Assembly: GCA_023396115.1 (NCBI GenBank)
Contig: JAEWXC010000041.1
Coordinates: 1 to 26,563 of the forward strand
Reading direction: 5' to 3'
Origin: Actinomycetes bacterium
GTDB taxonomy: Bacteria > Actinomycetota > Actinomycetes > Propionibacteriales > Nocardioidaceae
Length of the DNA stretch: 26,563 bases
Each line of letters starts with the position of its first letter. The first letter of the stretch is position 1. The notes beneath the pieces are model-generated. The model saw only the letters and a program-made list of their open reading frames with translations, had not been told where the DNA came from and ran no database searches. Below, one piece after another: positions 6,543 through 15,405 of this stretch. Position numbers and translations under genes: made by a program.

Positions 6543-7465
6543 ATGGCCACACCCCGCAGACGCCGGCTCCTGATCTGGATCGGCTCCGGGCTTGCCGGCG
6601 TCGTCGCCTCCACCAGCATCGCCGGAGCATGGGCCCTGGACCGTTACGTCGTCGACCACGTGGAGATCGCGGACACCTCCTCCTACGAGGCCGAGCACTC
6701 GACCGTGGACACGGCCACCTCGACCGGCGTGGCGGAGGTGAGCGTTCGCGAGGTCTCCACCGGCTCCGGCGACGACACCGTGACCTACTACGTCGCCGAC
6801 GTCGTCCTGGACACCGCCACGACCCTCCGCTCCGCCTTCGCCAACGACCAGTTCGGCGAGAACATCATCGAGCCGACCAGCGAGATCGCCGAGGACAACG
6901 ACGCGCTGTTCGCCATCAACGGCGACTACTACGGCTTCCGTGACACCGGGATCGTGATCCGCAACGGCGTCGTCTACCGCGACGAGAGTGCCCGCCAGGG
7001 GCTGGCGTTCTACCTGGACGGCACCGTGGAGGTGTACGACGAGACCAGGACCAGCGCCGAGGAACTCCTCGACGACGGGGCTGGAACACCCTGTCCTTCG
7101 GGCCGGCAGTCGTCGAGGACGGACATGTCGTCGACGGCATCGAGGACGTCGAGATCGACACCAACTTCGGCAACCACTCGATCCAGGGGGAACAGCCGCG
7201 CACCGCGGTGGGTGTGGTCGACGACAACCACCTGGTGTTCGTCGTCGTCGACGGTCGCCAGGACGGCCACAGCCGGGGCGTGACGATGGGTGAGCTCGCC
7301 CAGATCATGATCGACCTGGGAGCCACCACCGCCTACAACCTCGACGGCGGCGGCTCCTCGACCATGTACTACGACGGCGAGGTCGTGAACTCCCCGTCCA
7401 ACGGTGGCGAACGGGGTACCTCCGACATCCTCTACGTCGCGACCTCGTCGGGTGCGGACCAATGA
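6543..7465 (+). pseudogene. Phosphodiester glycosidase (NAGPA-type), frameshifted
   Basis: Two overlapping frames together encode one protein of about 307 residues. The first (from ATG 6543, after GAGGGGGAC) has a basic start, a membrane segment (~9-32) and the front of a NAGPA/DUF2233 domain with FAINGDYYGF. The second frame continues with WNTLSFGPAVVEDG and carries the family signature NLDGGGSSTMYYDGEVVN and a closing GTSDILYV. The switch lies at 7077-7082 (GGGGCTGG), consistent with loss of one base from an original GGGGCNTGG. NAGPA-fold enzymes remove phosphodiester-linked sugars in exopolysaccharide or teichoic-type polymers outside the cell. The stop overlaps the next ATG by 4 bp. It is either a recent pseudogene or a sequencing error in a G-run. 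Confidence 0.82.
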
Positions 7466-8553
7466 TCGTCCTGATCCCGAGCTACGAGCCGACCGCCCGC
7501 CTGGTCGAGGTCGTGCGCGGGCTCCGCCGCCGTGAACCCGGGATCGCGGTGCTGGTCGTGGACGACGGCAGCGGTCCGGCGTACGCCCACCGGTTCGCCG
7601 AAGCCGAGGCGCACGGTGCCGAGGTGATCGGGTACGCCACCAACCGGGGCAAGGGGCACGCCCTCAAGGCCGGGTTCACCCACCTCCTCGCCACCCGCCC
7701 CGGGGCGGACGTGGTGACCGCCGACAGCGACGGTCAGCACACCCCGGCCGACGTCCTCCGCGTGGCTGCCGCGACCAGTCTGAGCACCGGGCTCGTGCTC
7801 GGCTGCCGGACCTTCGCCGGTCACGTGCCGTTCAGGAGCAGGGTCGGCAACGCCATCTCGCGGCGGCTGTTCGCGTTCGCGGCCGGCTACTCGGTCAGCG
7901 ACACCCAGACCGGTCTGCGCGGCGTTCCCGCCGTGCTCGTCGCGTGGGCGTCGACGGTTCCCGGCGAACGGTTCGAGTACGAGCAGAACCAGTTGCTGCG
8001 TCTGCGTGGCCACGGGATCGAGCTCACCGAGGTGCCCATCGAGACCGTCTACTTCGAGCACAACGCGGGTACCCACTTCCGCCCGTTGGCGGACTCGGCG
8101 CGCGTCATGCTCCCGGTCGTCCTGTTCGCCGGAGCCTCCCTGGCCGGGTTCGTGGTCGACACCGTCGTGTTCGTGGCCCTGCTGCCGCTGCTCGGCTCGC
8201 TCGCCGCGTCGCTCGTGCTCGCCCGCGCAGTGAGCGGGGCCGTGAACTACTCCCTCAACCGGCACCTCGTCTTCGACGACCACTCGCCGGGGATCCGACG
8301 CAGCGCCACGGGGTACGCCGCGCTCGCCGTCGGCATCCTGGCGGCCTCCCTGGTGGGCGTCACCGTGCTGGTCGGGTGGGGCGTGCCCGCACTCCTGGCC
8401 AAGCTGCTGACCGACCTCACCCTCTTCCTGGTCAGCTACGCGGTGCAGCGCCGGGTCGTGTTCAGCCGTCGACCGACGAGCTCCGCGACCCCGGGCGGAC
8501 TCAGGATCCGGTCACAAGAAGCGCACAGGATCCGTACAGGTCCGCGCGGTTGA
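7462..8553 (+). CDS. GT2 glycosyltransferase fused to a GtrA-like membrane domain
   Basis: A 363-residue two-domain protein. Residues 1-~210 are a GT-A family 2 glycosyltransferase of the dolichyl/undecaprenyl-phosphate sugar synthase type: VVDDGSG (~32-38), NRGKGHALKAG (61-71), Asp88-Ser-Asp90 metal site, and SDTQTGLRG (146-154). Residues ~215-336 form a four-helix GtrA domain, including NYSLNRHLVF and a final QRRVVFSRR. The expected role is to charge undecaprenyl phosphate with a sugar and move it across the membrane for surface-polymer decoration. It overlaps the glycosidase by 4 bp (ATGA), so the two were translationally coupled. The last ~25 residues look unstructured. Confidence 0.9.
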   Translation: MIVLIPSYEPTARLVEVVRGLRRREPGIAVLVVDDGSGPAYAHRFAEAEAHGAEVIGYATNRGKGHALKAGFTHLLATRPGADVVTADSDGQHTPADVLRVAAATSLSTGLVLGCRTFAGHVPFRSRVGNAISRRLFAFAAGYSVSDTQTGLRGVPAVLVAWASTVPGERFEYEQNQLLRLRGHGIELTEVPIETVYFEHNAGTHFRPLADSARVMLPVVLFAGASLAGFVVDTVVFVALLPLLGSLAASLVLARAVSGAVNYSLNRHLVFDDHSPGIRRSATGYAALAVGILAASLVGVTVLVGWGVPALLAKLLTDLTLFLVSYAVQRRVVFSRRPTSSATPGGLRIRSQEAHRIRTGPRG

Positions 8554-8597
8554 GTCAGATCCACCCAGCACCACACACCCCGATGGAAGGAAAGACG

Positions 8598-9758
8598 ATG
8601 AAGCGACGCCTGAGCACGATCACCGCGGGGTTGGTGGCCTCGGTCCTGCTGGTCTCCGGATGCACCGCGACCGCCTCCACGACGGACCAGAGCACCTCGA
8701 CCACGTCCACCGTCTCGACCACCGGCGCCACGTCCACGTCCACGACGTCGACGACCAGCCCCGACGTCGACTGGGACAGCCTGCCGACCACCGACGTGAC
8801 GCTGAGCGAGGACGGGCTCACCATCACCGAGGCCGGCACCTACGTCCTCACCGGCAGCACCACGGGTCAGGTGAGGGTCGAGACCGACGGGGACGTGCGG
8901 ATCATCCTCGACAACGCCACCATCGAGAGCAGCACCGGCGCCGCGATCCAGGTCGACAACGCCGAGCTGGTGGTGCTGGAGCTCGCCGAGGGCACCACCA
9001 ACACGGTGAACGATGCCGACTCGCGCAGCGACGAGGAGATCGACGGCGCCATCTACTCCGCCGACGACCTCGTCATCACGGGCGCCGGCACCCTCAACGT
9101 CACCGCCACCTTCGCCGACGGCATCGTGTCCAAGGACGACCTGTGGATCGTGTCCGGCACGGTCAACGTGACCAGCGCCGACGACGGGATCCGCGGCAAG
9201 GACTCGCTGAACGTCGAAGGCGGGTCGATCACGGTGGACGCGACCGGGGACGGACTGAAGGCCAGCAACGACACCGACCTGGGTCTGGGGGTGCTCAGCA
9301 TCTCCGGCGGCACCCTCACCGTGGCGTCCGGTGACGACGCGATCAAGGCCGAGCAGCAGGTCCAGGTCACCGGCGGCACCGTCGACATCACCGAGTCGGT
9401 CGAGGGCATCGAGGCGCCGGTCATCGTGATCGAAGACGGCGACATCACCCTGGCCGCCTCGGACGACGGCATCAACGCCTCGGCCTCCGCGATCGTGACC
9501 GACGACCTCAGCGTCACCGTCGGCGGCGGGAGCCTCACCATCGTCATGGGCAGCGGCGACACCGACGCGATCGACAGCAACGGAGACCTCACGGTCACCG
9601 GCGGCACCGTCGACATCACCGCCCAGTCCCCGTTCGACTTCGACGGGACCGGCACCCTGGACGGCGGGGAGGTCACCGTCAACGGCGAACAGGTCACCGA
9701 GCTGACCAACCAGATGATGGGCGGCGGCCAGATGGGCGGAGGCCCGGGCCGGGGCTGA
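8598..9758 (+). CDS. Carbohydrate-binding lipoprotein (Cthe_2159 / DUF4353 type)
   Basis: A 386-residue exported lipoprotein. ATG 8598 follows GGAAGGAAAG. The signal peptide ends in the lipobox LVSGC, with Cys22 as lipidation site, and a Ser/Thr-rich linker (~23-55) follows. Residues ~60-370 form a repetitive beta-rich domain with recurring units such as DDGI, GGTLTV and GGTVDIT, typical of the right-handed parallel beta-helix of the polysaccharide-binding Cthe_2159 family. The tail is Gly/Met-rich (MMGGGQMGGGPGRG). It lies 44 bp after the GT2-GtrA gene and is followed by a strong hairpin, so it is probably the last gene of the surface-polymer operon. Ligand unknown. Confidence 0.85.
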   Translation: MKRRLSTITAGLVASVLLVSGCTATASTTDQSTSTTSTVSTTGATSTSTTSTTSPDVDWDSLPTTDVTLSEDGLTITEAGTYVLTGSTTGQVRVETDGDVRIILDNATIESSTGAAIQVDNAELVVLELAEGTTNTVNDADSRSDEEIDGAIYSADDLVITGAGTLNVTATFADGIVSKDDLWIVSGTVNVTSADDGIRGKDSLNVEGGSITVDATGDGLKASNDTDLGLGVLSISGGTLTVASGDDAIKAEQQVQVTGGTVDITESVEGIEAPVIVIEDGDITLAASDDGINASASAIVTDDLSVTVGGGSLTIVMGSGDTDAIDSNGDLTVTGGTVDITAQSPFDFDGTGTLDGGEVTVNGEQVTELTNQMMGGGQMGGGPGRG

Positions 9759-9768
9759 CCCGTGCCGA

Positions 9769-9803
9769 CCGTCGGCAGCGCCCGCCCCCGGCGCTGCCGG
9801 CGG
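9769..9803 (+). terminator. Intrinsic terminator-like hairpin
   Basis: CCGTCGGCAGCGCC (9769-9782) pairs with GGCGCTGCCGGCGG (9790-9803) over 14 positions with one G-U, loop CGCCCCC. It begins 10 bp after the lipoprotein stop. There is only a short T-containing tail (TCTCGT), as usual in actinobacteria. Confidence 0.7.
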
Positions 9804-9908
9804 TCTCGTGCGCCCCACCCACGGTCGGAGGCGGTACGGCTTCCGTGGGTGTCAGTCGGTGTAGAAGGCCCTCACACCGGGGGACTGGCGGGTCCTCGTG
9901 GCCCCGGG

Positions 9909-11483
9909 TCACCGCACGGCGTAGGCGGTACCCCGCGCCTCCCGGACCCAGACCTCGTCGTCGGTCTCCTGCCCGACGGCGCGCAGCTCCCGCTTGAGCA
10001 CCTTGTTGGTGGCCGTGGTCGGCATCTGCGCGGTGAGCCGGACCAGGGAGGGTCGGGCCTTGGGGGAGAGGTCCGCCTGGTCGTCGAGGAACTCCTCGAA
10101 CTCCCGCGGGGTCAAGGTGGCGTGGTCGCGCAGCACCAGCGCCACCATCAGCTGGTCGCCCACCACGGCGTCGGGGACGCTGTAGACCGCCGCCTGGCTG
10201 ATCGCGTCGTGGCGCATCATCAACCGCTCCACGGGGGCCGTCGCCAGGTTCTCCCCGTCCACCCGCAGCCAGTCGTCGGTGCGCCCGGCCAGGAAGATGT
10301 TGGCCTCCGCGTCGCGGTAGGCGAGGTCCCCGGACCAGTACACGCCGCCGTCGAGCCGCTCCCGGGTGGCGGCCTCGTCGTTGTAGTAGCCCTGGAAGAT
10401 GCCGCCGCCCTCGGGGTTGACCAGCTCGCCCACCGCCTCGTCCAGGTTGGTGATCCGGCCGGTGGCGTCGAAGACCGCTGCGGGGCACTCGGTGCGGGTC
10501 TCGCGGTTCCACACCGTCGAGGCCCCCACGGCCCGCCCGATCGAGCCGGGCGGGGTTGCCTCGTCGCGGACGATGAAGACCGCACCCTCGGTCGAGCCGT
10601 AGCCGTCGGCCACGGTGCACCCGAACCGTCGGGAGAACTCGGCGATGTCCCGGTCGGTGGCCTCGTTGCCGAAGGCGAGCCGCAGGGTGTTGTCGGCGTC
10701 GTCCTCGCGCTCGGGGGTGGCCAGCACGTAGGCCAGCGGCTTGCCGATGTAGTTCATGAAGGTGGCGCCGTACCGGCGGATGTCGGGCAGCAGCCCCGAG
10801 GCCGAGAACGAGCGGGCCACCGCCAGGTCGCCGCGGTTGAACAGGGCCAGGGCGAAGGAGGTCACGATCGCGTTGGAGTGGAACAGCGGCATCGCGCAGT
10901 AGAAGACGTCCGAGCTGCCCAACCCGTGCGTCGGGCTGAGCGTCTGCGCGCTGATCGTGGCCAGCAGGTGCGGCACCTTGACGGCCTTGGGCTGCCCGGA
11001 GGTGCCGGAGGTGAAGATCAGCACGAAGGTGTCGCTCGGGGCGGAGTCGGGGAACCCCTCGACACTCCGGTCTGCGTCGGCCAGCCGGGCCGGCCACGCG
11101 GCCTCGTCGACGTTGACCACCGGGGCCCCGCCCAGGTCCAGCCCGTCGAGCAGCGAGGCGTGCTGGTCGTCGGTCAGCACCACGTCGACGTGGGTGTGCC
11201 GGATGTCGCGGGCCAGTGCGTCACCACGCCGGGTGGCGTTGATGCCCACCGTCACGTGGGCCCCGAGCGCGCCGGCCACCAGGGAGCGCACGGTCTCGGG
11301 GGTGTTGCCCATCAGCATGCCCACGTGCAGCGGGTCATCGCCGCGCCGGTACCCCGCCAGCACCCGGGCCCGGGCCGCGGCATCGGCGACGGTCTGCGCC
11401 CACGACCACCTCTCGTCACCGAAGACCAGCCCGGTCTCCTGCTCGTCTGCCAGCGCCCGGACCCACTGCTGCACGGTCTCCAC
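9909..11483 (-). CDS. Acyl-CoA synthetase (AMP-forming, FadD17-like)
   Basis: Member of the ANL superfamily that activates carboxylic acids through an acyl-adenylate to acyl-CoA. Motifs in order: FTSGTSGQPKAVKV (phosphate loop, ~157-170), GYGSTEGA (A5 region), YWSGDLAYRD and GRTDDWLRVDGENLA (A7/A8 hinge), and TNKVLKREL with the catalytic lysine near the C terminus. GTG 11483 is chosen because AGAGAGGG lies upstream and homologues begin near ETVQQW; the frame is open 22 codons further to 11549. The product is 524 residues. The overall pattern recalls mycobacterial FadD17-type long-chain enzymes, by recollection only. A gene of unknown function lies upstream on the same strand, 139 bp away. Confidence 0.85.
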   Translation of the reverse strand: METVQQWVRALADEQETGLVFGDERWSWAQTVADAAARARVLAGYRRGDDPLHVGMLMGNTPETVRSLVAGALGAHVTVGINATRRGDALARDIRHTHVDVVLTDDQHASLLDGLDLGGAPVVNVDEAAWPARLADADRSVEGFPDSAPSDTFVLIFTSGTSGQPKAVKVPHLLATISAQTLSPTHGLGSSDVFYCAMPLFHSNAIVTSFALALFNRGDLAVARSFSASGLLPDIRRYGATFMNYIGKPLAYVLATPEREDDADNTLRLAFGNEATDRDIAEFSRRFGCTVADGYGSTEGAVFIVRDEATPPGSIGRAVGASTVWNRETRTECPAAVFDATGRITNLDEAVGELVNPEGGGIFQGYYNDEAATRERLDGGVYWSGDLAYRDAEANIFLAGRTDDWLRVDGENLATAPVERLMMRHDAISQAAVYSVPDAVVGDQLMVALVLRDHATLTPREFEEFLDDQADLSPKARPSLVRLTAQMPTTATNKVLKRELRAVGQETDDEVWVREARGTAYAVR

Positions 11484-11622
11484 GTCGTCTCGTCCCTCTC
11501 TCTGCCCCGTCGGAATGGCGTCATGGAACCACCGTGTGACCCAGCCCACAGGCCCAGTCCCGGCCAGCGGGGAGCCCGCCCCGGTCCGGCGGAACGTGGC
11601 CGCTGTTGCGGTCGGCCGGCGC

Positions 11623-12021
11623 TCAGTCCTCCGCGTCGTCCAACAGGGGCAGCAACCGCGCGAGTCCCAGGGCTTGCTGCAGCTCGCGGACCAGGGCTGC
11701 GTCTCCCAGTCCTGCCAGGGCTGGCCGGTCGTCCGCGGAGTCGTCCGCCGAGTGGGTGGCGAGGTCGGTGGCGAGATCGAGGCACTCGCGGACCAGGTGC
11801 AGGAGGCTGAACGGGTAGGGCTCGAAGAAGCCGTGCTGCCAGTCCAGGATCACCTCCAGGGCGGGTCCGGGGTCGGGGCTGTCGACCCCGTTGCGCACCT
11901 CGACCGGCCGCTGCAGCAGCACCATCAGCAGGGTCTCGAGCTCACCGAGGTCGCCCACGGTCACGGTGTGCAGCAGGCCATCGGTGTCGCGGGCGAGGGT
12001 CTCGAAGCGGGAGTCGTTCAC
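11623..12021 (-). CDS. Hypothetical acidic protein, 132 residues
   Basis: No family is recognised. From GTG 12021 (NDSRFETLARDTDGLLHTV...) the product is small, acidic and mainly helical, with a leucine-rich middle (HLVRECLDLATDLATH) and a C terminus ending LLPLLDDAED. The frame stays open upstream to 12096, but that stretch overlaps the operator of the divergent tetR gene, so the shorter start is preferred. No signal peptide or membrane segment. It sits between the acyl-CoA synthetase gene (same strand) and the TetR-MmpL operon (divergent), and may share the operator with the latter. Confidence 0.6.
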   Translation of the reverse strand: MNDSRFETLARDTDGLLHTVTVGDLGELETLLMVLLQRPVEVRNGVDSPDPGPALEVILDWQHGFFEPYPFSLLHLVRECLDLATDLATHSADDSADDRPALAGLGDAALVRELQQALGLARLLPLLDDAED

Positions 12022-12079
12022 CGGCTGATGGTGGCACCGGGGTCCGACACGTCCGGGGTGCGTGACCTCGATCACGGTT

Positions 12080-12114
12080 TTTGCACGGCAGTGCACATTG
12101 CACTACAGTGCAAA
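12080..12114. promoter_or_regulatory. TetR operator palindrome over a leaderless promoter
   Basis: A 35-bp imperfect palindrome with outer arms TTTGCAC (12080-12086) and GTGCAAA (12108-12114) and inner repeats AGTGCA (12090-12095) and TGCACT (12099-12104). A -35 TTGCAC (12081-12086), 17-bp spacer and -10 TACAGT (12104-12109) fit inside it. The ATG of tetR at 12117 lies at the expected transcription start, so the mRNA is probably leaderless. Binding of the adjacent TetR protein here would block its own promoter. Confidence 0.78.
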
Positions 12115-12116
12115 TC

Positions 12117-12755
12117 ATGTGCGCGCTCCCGAAACGAACCAGTCGCCGGGACAAGAGCCGTCTCGCGCTGACCAAGGCCGCGGTCGAACTCGTCGCCGAG
12201 CACGGCATCGACGGACTCACCGCCGAGCGGATCTCGGCCCGCGCCGGGGTCTCGCGTCGCACCCTGTTCAACCACTTCGAGCGGGTCGAGGACGTGCTGA
12301 CCGCGTCGATGGAGGACCTCGTCACCGAGACCATCGAGGCCGTCGTCGACCGCCCCGCCGAGGAGCCCCTGCGGGTCGCCCTCTGCACGGTCCTGGAGGA
12401 GCTCGCAGACAGCCCGGTCTTCTCCCAGGTCCGCGACCTGGAGCGCGCCGGGTCCACCTCGCCGGCCACCCGCCGCTTCCTGCTCGAGTTCGGTGACCGC
12501 CAGGCCGCGGCCATGGCCGAGGGGTTGCGCCGCCGGATCGGCCCCGGTGCCGACCCCGTCTACGTCTCCGCCCTGGCCGGCGCCGCAGCCGCGGTCCTGG
12601 GCAGCGCCACCCGCGTGGTCGTCCACGACCCCGAGGTCGAGGGGGCCTCGGAGGCACAGCGACACATCGACCTGATCCGCCGCTCCTTCGAGCTGCTCTT
12701 CGACGGCTTCGACGAGGCCGACGCCACCCTCACCACCACCGACGGGGAGAACTGA
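12117..12755 (+). CDS. TetR-family transcriptional repressor
   Basis: A 212-residue TetR regulator. The N-terminal DNA-binding domain includes RLALTKAAVELVAEHG followed by the helix-turn-helix LTAERISARAGVSRRTLFNHF (~34-54), the strongest signature of the family. The C-terminal ligand domain is helical and variable. ATG 12117 is chosen because it sits directly behind the operator-embedded promoter; a TTG at 12081 in the same frame would put the start inside the palindrome. The mmpL gene starts one base after the stop, so both are coupled, and the likely role is autorepression and control of MmpL in response to a lipid or drug-like ligand. Confidence 0.92.
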   Translation: MCALPKRTSRRDKSRLALTKAAVELVAEHGIDGLTAERISARAGVSRRTLFNHFERVEDVLTASMEDLVTETIEAVVDRPAEEPLRVALCTVLEELADSPVFSQVRDLERAGSTSPATRRFLLEFGDRQAAAMAEGLRRRIGPGADPVYVSALAGAAAAVLGSATRVVVHDPEVEGASEAQRHIDLIRRSFELLFDGFDEADATLTTTDGEN

Positions 12756-12756
12756 C

Positions 12757-15339
12757 ATGGCCGCACTGTTGAGACGCTGGGGGCTGGCCGCGGCCCGTCG
12801 CCCGGTCGCCTTCGTCCTGCTCTGGGTGCTCGTGCTGGGCTCCACGGTCGGTGCGATGGCGGCGTTCGCCAAGCCGATGAGCAACGAGTTCGAGATCCCC
12901 GACAGCGAGTTCGGCCGGGTGCTGGACCAGCTCGGCGAGGAGATCCCCGCCGTCGCCGGCGGTAGCGGCACCGTGGTGGTGCACGCCCCCGACGGGTTCG
13001 ACAAGTCCCAGAAGGCCGCGCTGCGCGAGGTCATGGCCCAGTGGGAGGAGCTGCCGCACGTCACCGGCGCCGTCGACCCCTTCGAGAGCCAGAAGACCCT
13101 CGACGACAGCCGCAGCCAGCTGGCCGACGCCCGCGCGGAGCTGGAGCGGGGCCAGAAGAAGTACGACAAGGGGGCCGGGCAGCTGCACGGGCTCGAGGCC
13201 TACCTGGCCGAGCACCCCGAGGTCGCCAACGCCGACCTGGAGCGCCAGCTCACCCAGGGCCGGGCTGACCTGGGGGCGGCCGAGAAGAAGCTCAGCGCCG
13301 GCTGGCGCCAGTACTACCAGGCCAAGTCCGTCAGCGAGGCGGCCGAGAACATCGGCCTGGTCAGCAAGGACGGCACCACCGCCCTGGTCCAGCTGCGCTT
13401 CGACGCCCAGGTCCAGGAGCTCGACCCCGCCGCCCTCGAGGCCGTGCCCGAGGTCGGGGAGGCTCTCGACGAGGCCGGGATCAGCGTCGACTACGGCCAG
13501 GAACTCTCCGCCTCCCGCGAGGTCGGGGGACTCGGCGAGGTGGTCGGCGTCGCCGTGGCGGCCGTCGTCCTGCTGGTGATGCTCGGCTCGCTGGTGATGG
13601 CCGGGCTGCCGCTGGCGGTCGCGTTCGTCGGGGTCGGGGTCTCGCTCACCGCGGGCATCGCGGCCACCCAGTTCCTCGAGCTGCAGTCGATGGCGCCGGT
13701 CCTGGCCATGATGCTCGGCCTGGCCGTGGGCATCGACTACGCGCTGTTCATCGTCAACCGGCACCGCCAGCAGCTGGCCGAGCTGGTCCTGGCCGGCACC
13801 GACCTGACCCGTGAGCGGATCCGCGAGTCCATCGGACTGGCCACCGGGACCGCGGGCTCGGCCGTCGTCGTCGCCGGCACCACCGTGGTCATCGCGCTCG
13901 GTGCACTCGCGGTCTCCGGCATCCCGACCCTGGTCCAGATGGGTCTGCTGGCCGCTGCCACGGTCGCGATCACCGTGCTGGTCGCGCTCACCCTCACCCC
14001 GGCGCTGCTCGCCCTGGCCGGGCAGCGTGCCGTCCCGCGGGCCGCCCGTCGGGCAGCGGCCCGCGCCGCGGAGCAGGAGAGCTCGGCCCGCCCGACCACC
14101 CGGTCGTTCGCGCAGCGCTGGGTCGGCGCGGTGACCAACCGTCCCCGCACCGCCGCCGTGCTGGTCGCGCTGGTGATGCTGGTCCTGGCGATCCCCGCCC
14201 TGACCATGCGCCTCGGCCTGCCCGACGGGTCCTCGGAGCCGCAGGACTCCACCGCCTACCGCGCCTACACCCGGGTCGCCGACGCGTTCGGGCCCGGCGC
14301 CAACGGTCCGGTGCTGCTGCGCGCCGAGTACGACGAGCCGCTCGCCGACGACGAGCTCATCGCCGCCCAGGCGACGGTGGCGAAGGCGGTGCGGGCCGTG
14401 GACGAGCGCGCCCAGGTGATGCCCGTCGGCACCAGTGAGGACCAGCGCGTCATCGCCTTCCAGGTGATGCCCGCCGAGGGCCCCTCGGCCGAGTCGACGG
14501 TGGAGCTGGTGCACGGGCTGCACCGGATCGCCGACGGCGGCCCCGCCCACGAACGCGGCGGCCTGCTCGACCTGAGCCGGATCATCCCCGACGCCGACCC
14601 CGACGGGGCCGAACTGCTCGGCGACGGGGTCGAACTCGGGGTCACCGGGGCCACGGTCGCCAACATCGAGGTGTCGGAACGGTTGGCCGGGGTGCTCCCG
14701 CTCTACCTGACCATGGTGATCGGGCTCTCCCTGGTGCTGCTGATGATGGTGTTCCGCTCGATCCTGGTGCCGCTGGTCGCCACCGCCGGGTTCCTGCTGT
14801 CCGTCGCGGCCAGCTTCGGCGCGATCGTCGCGGTCTACCAGTGGGGCTGGCTCGGGTCGATCTTCGACGTGCACGACCCGTCAGCGGTGTTCAGCTTCAT
14901 GCCCACCCTGCTGATCGGCATCCTGTTCGGTCTGGCCATGGACTACCAGATGTTCCTGGTCTCGGGGATGCACGAGTCGTACGTGCACGGCAGCAACGCC
15001 CGCACCGCGGTCCGCAAGGGCTTCACCTCCGGCGCACGGGTGGTCACCGCGGCGGCCCTGATCATGATCTCGGTCTTCGCCGGGTTCATCTGGGCGCACA
15101 TGACCATGGCCCGATCGATCGGTTTCGGCCTGGCCATCGGGGTGCTGCTGGACGCCTTCCTGATCCGGATGACGTTCACCCCGGCCGTGATGGCGCTGCT
15201 GGGCGACAAGGCCTGGTGGTTGCCGAAGTGGCTGGACCGGATCCTGCCGCACCTGGACGTCGAGGGATCGGCCCTCGCCGCCGAGCTGGACGGGCCCGAC
15301 GCCACCCGGGAGCCGCAGCGCGAGCGGGTGCAGGTCTGA
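12757..15339 (+). CDS. MMPL-family RND transporter
   Basis: An 860-residue membrane transporter with two RND/MMPL repeats. The first helix (~18-38) is followed by a large outer loop (~40-255) whose middle (~110-190) is rich in charged helix (LADARAELERGQKKYDKGAG), likely coiled coil. A five-helix bundle (~258-410), a second outer loop (~455-640) and another bundle follow. The proton-relay Asp-Tyr pairs of MmpL proteins are present: Asp327-Tyr328 (GIDYALF) and Asp729-Tyr730 (AMDYQMF). Such proteins export lipids, siderophores or drugs using the proton gradient. It is coupled to tetR (1-bp gap). The substrate cannot be read from sequence; the nearby acyl-CoA synthetase makes a lipid plausible. 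Confidence 0.93.
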   Translation: MAALLRRWGLAAARRPVAFVLLWVLVLGSTVGAMAAFAKPMSNEFEIPDSEFGRVLDQLGEEIPAVAGGSGTVVVHAPDGFDKSQKAALREVMAQWEELPHVTGAVDPFESQKTLDDSRSQLADARAELERGQKKYDKGAGQLHGLEAYLAEHPEVANADLERQLTQGRADLGAAEKKLSAGWRQYYQAKSVSEAAENIGLVSKDGTTALVQLRFDAQVQELDPAALEAVPEVGEALDEAGISVDYGQELSASREVGGLGEVVGVAVAAVVLLVMLGSLVMAGLPLAVAFVGVGVSLTAGIAATQFLELQSMAPVLAMMLGLAVGIDYALFIVNRHRQQLAELVLAGTDLTRERIRESIGLATGTAGSAVVVAGTTVVIALGALAVSGIPTLVQMGLLAAATVAITVLVALTLTPALLALAGQRAVPRAARRAAARAAEQESSARPTTRSFAQRWVGAVTNRPRTAAVLVALVMLVLAIPALTMRLGLPDGSSEPQDSTAYRAYTRVADAFGPGANGPVLLRAEYDEPLADDELIAAQATVAKAVRAVDERAQVMPVGTSEDQRVIAFQVMPAEGPSAESTVELVHGLHRIADGGPAHERGGLLDLSRIIPDADPDGAELLGDGVELGVTGATVANIEVSERLAGVLPLYLTMVIGLSLVLLMMVFRSILVPLVATAGFLLSVAASFGAIVAVYQWGWLGSIFDVHDPSAVFSFMPTLLIGILFGLAMDYQMFLVSGMHESYVHGSNARTAVRKGFTSGARVVTAAALIMISVFAGFIWAHMTMARSIGFGLAIGVLLDAFLIRMTFTPAVMALLGDKAWWLPKWLDRILPHLDVEGSALAAELDGPDATREPQRERVQV

Positions 15340-15363
15340 GGGACCGAGCCCCGGAGGAATCCG

Positions 15364-15395
15364 CCGCCCGGTGTGCCAGCTGGCACACCGGGCGG
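15364..15395. terminator. Perfect 32-bp palindrome, bidirectional terminator
   Basis: CCGCCCGGTGTGCC is followed by AGCT and GGCACACCGGGCGG: every base pairs. It lies between the stops of the convergent mmpL and VanZ-like genes (25 bp after one, 10 bp before the other) and should end transcripts from both sides. Confidence 0.8.
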
Positions 15396-15405
15396 TGCTC
15401 GTCGC

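Noticed and set aside
7077..7082. Programmed ribosomal frameshift in the glycosidase gene
   Set aside because: GGGGCTGG is not a usual slippery heptamer, and no stimulatory structure is evident. Mutation or sequencing error is simpler.
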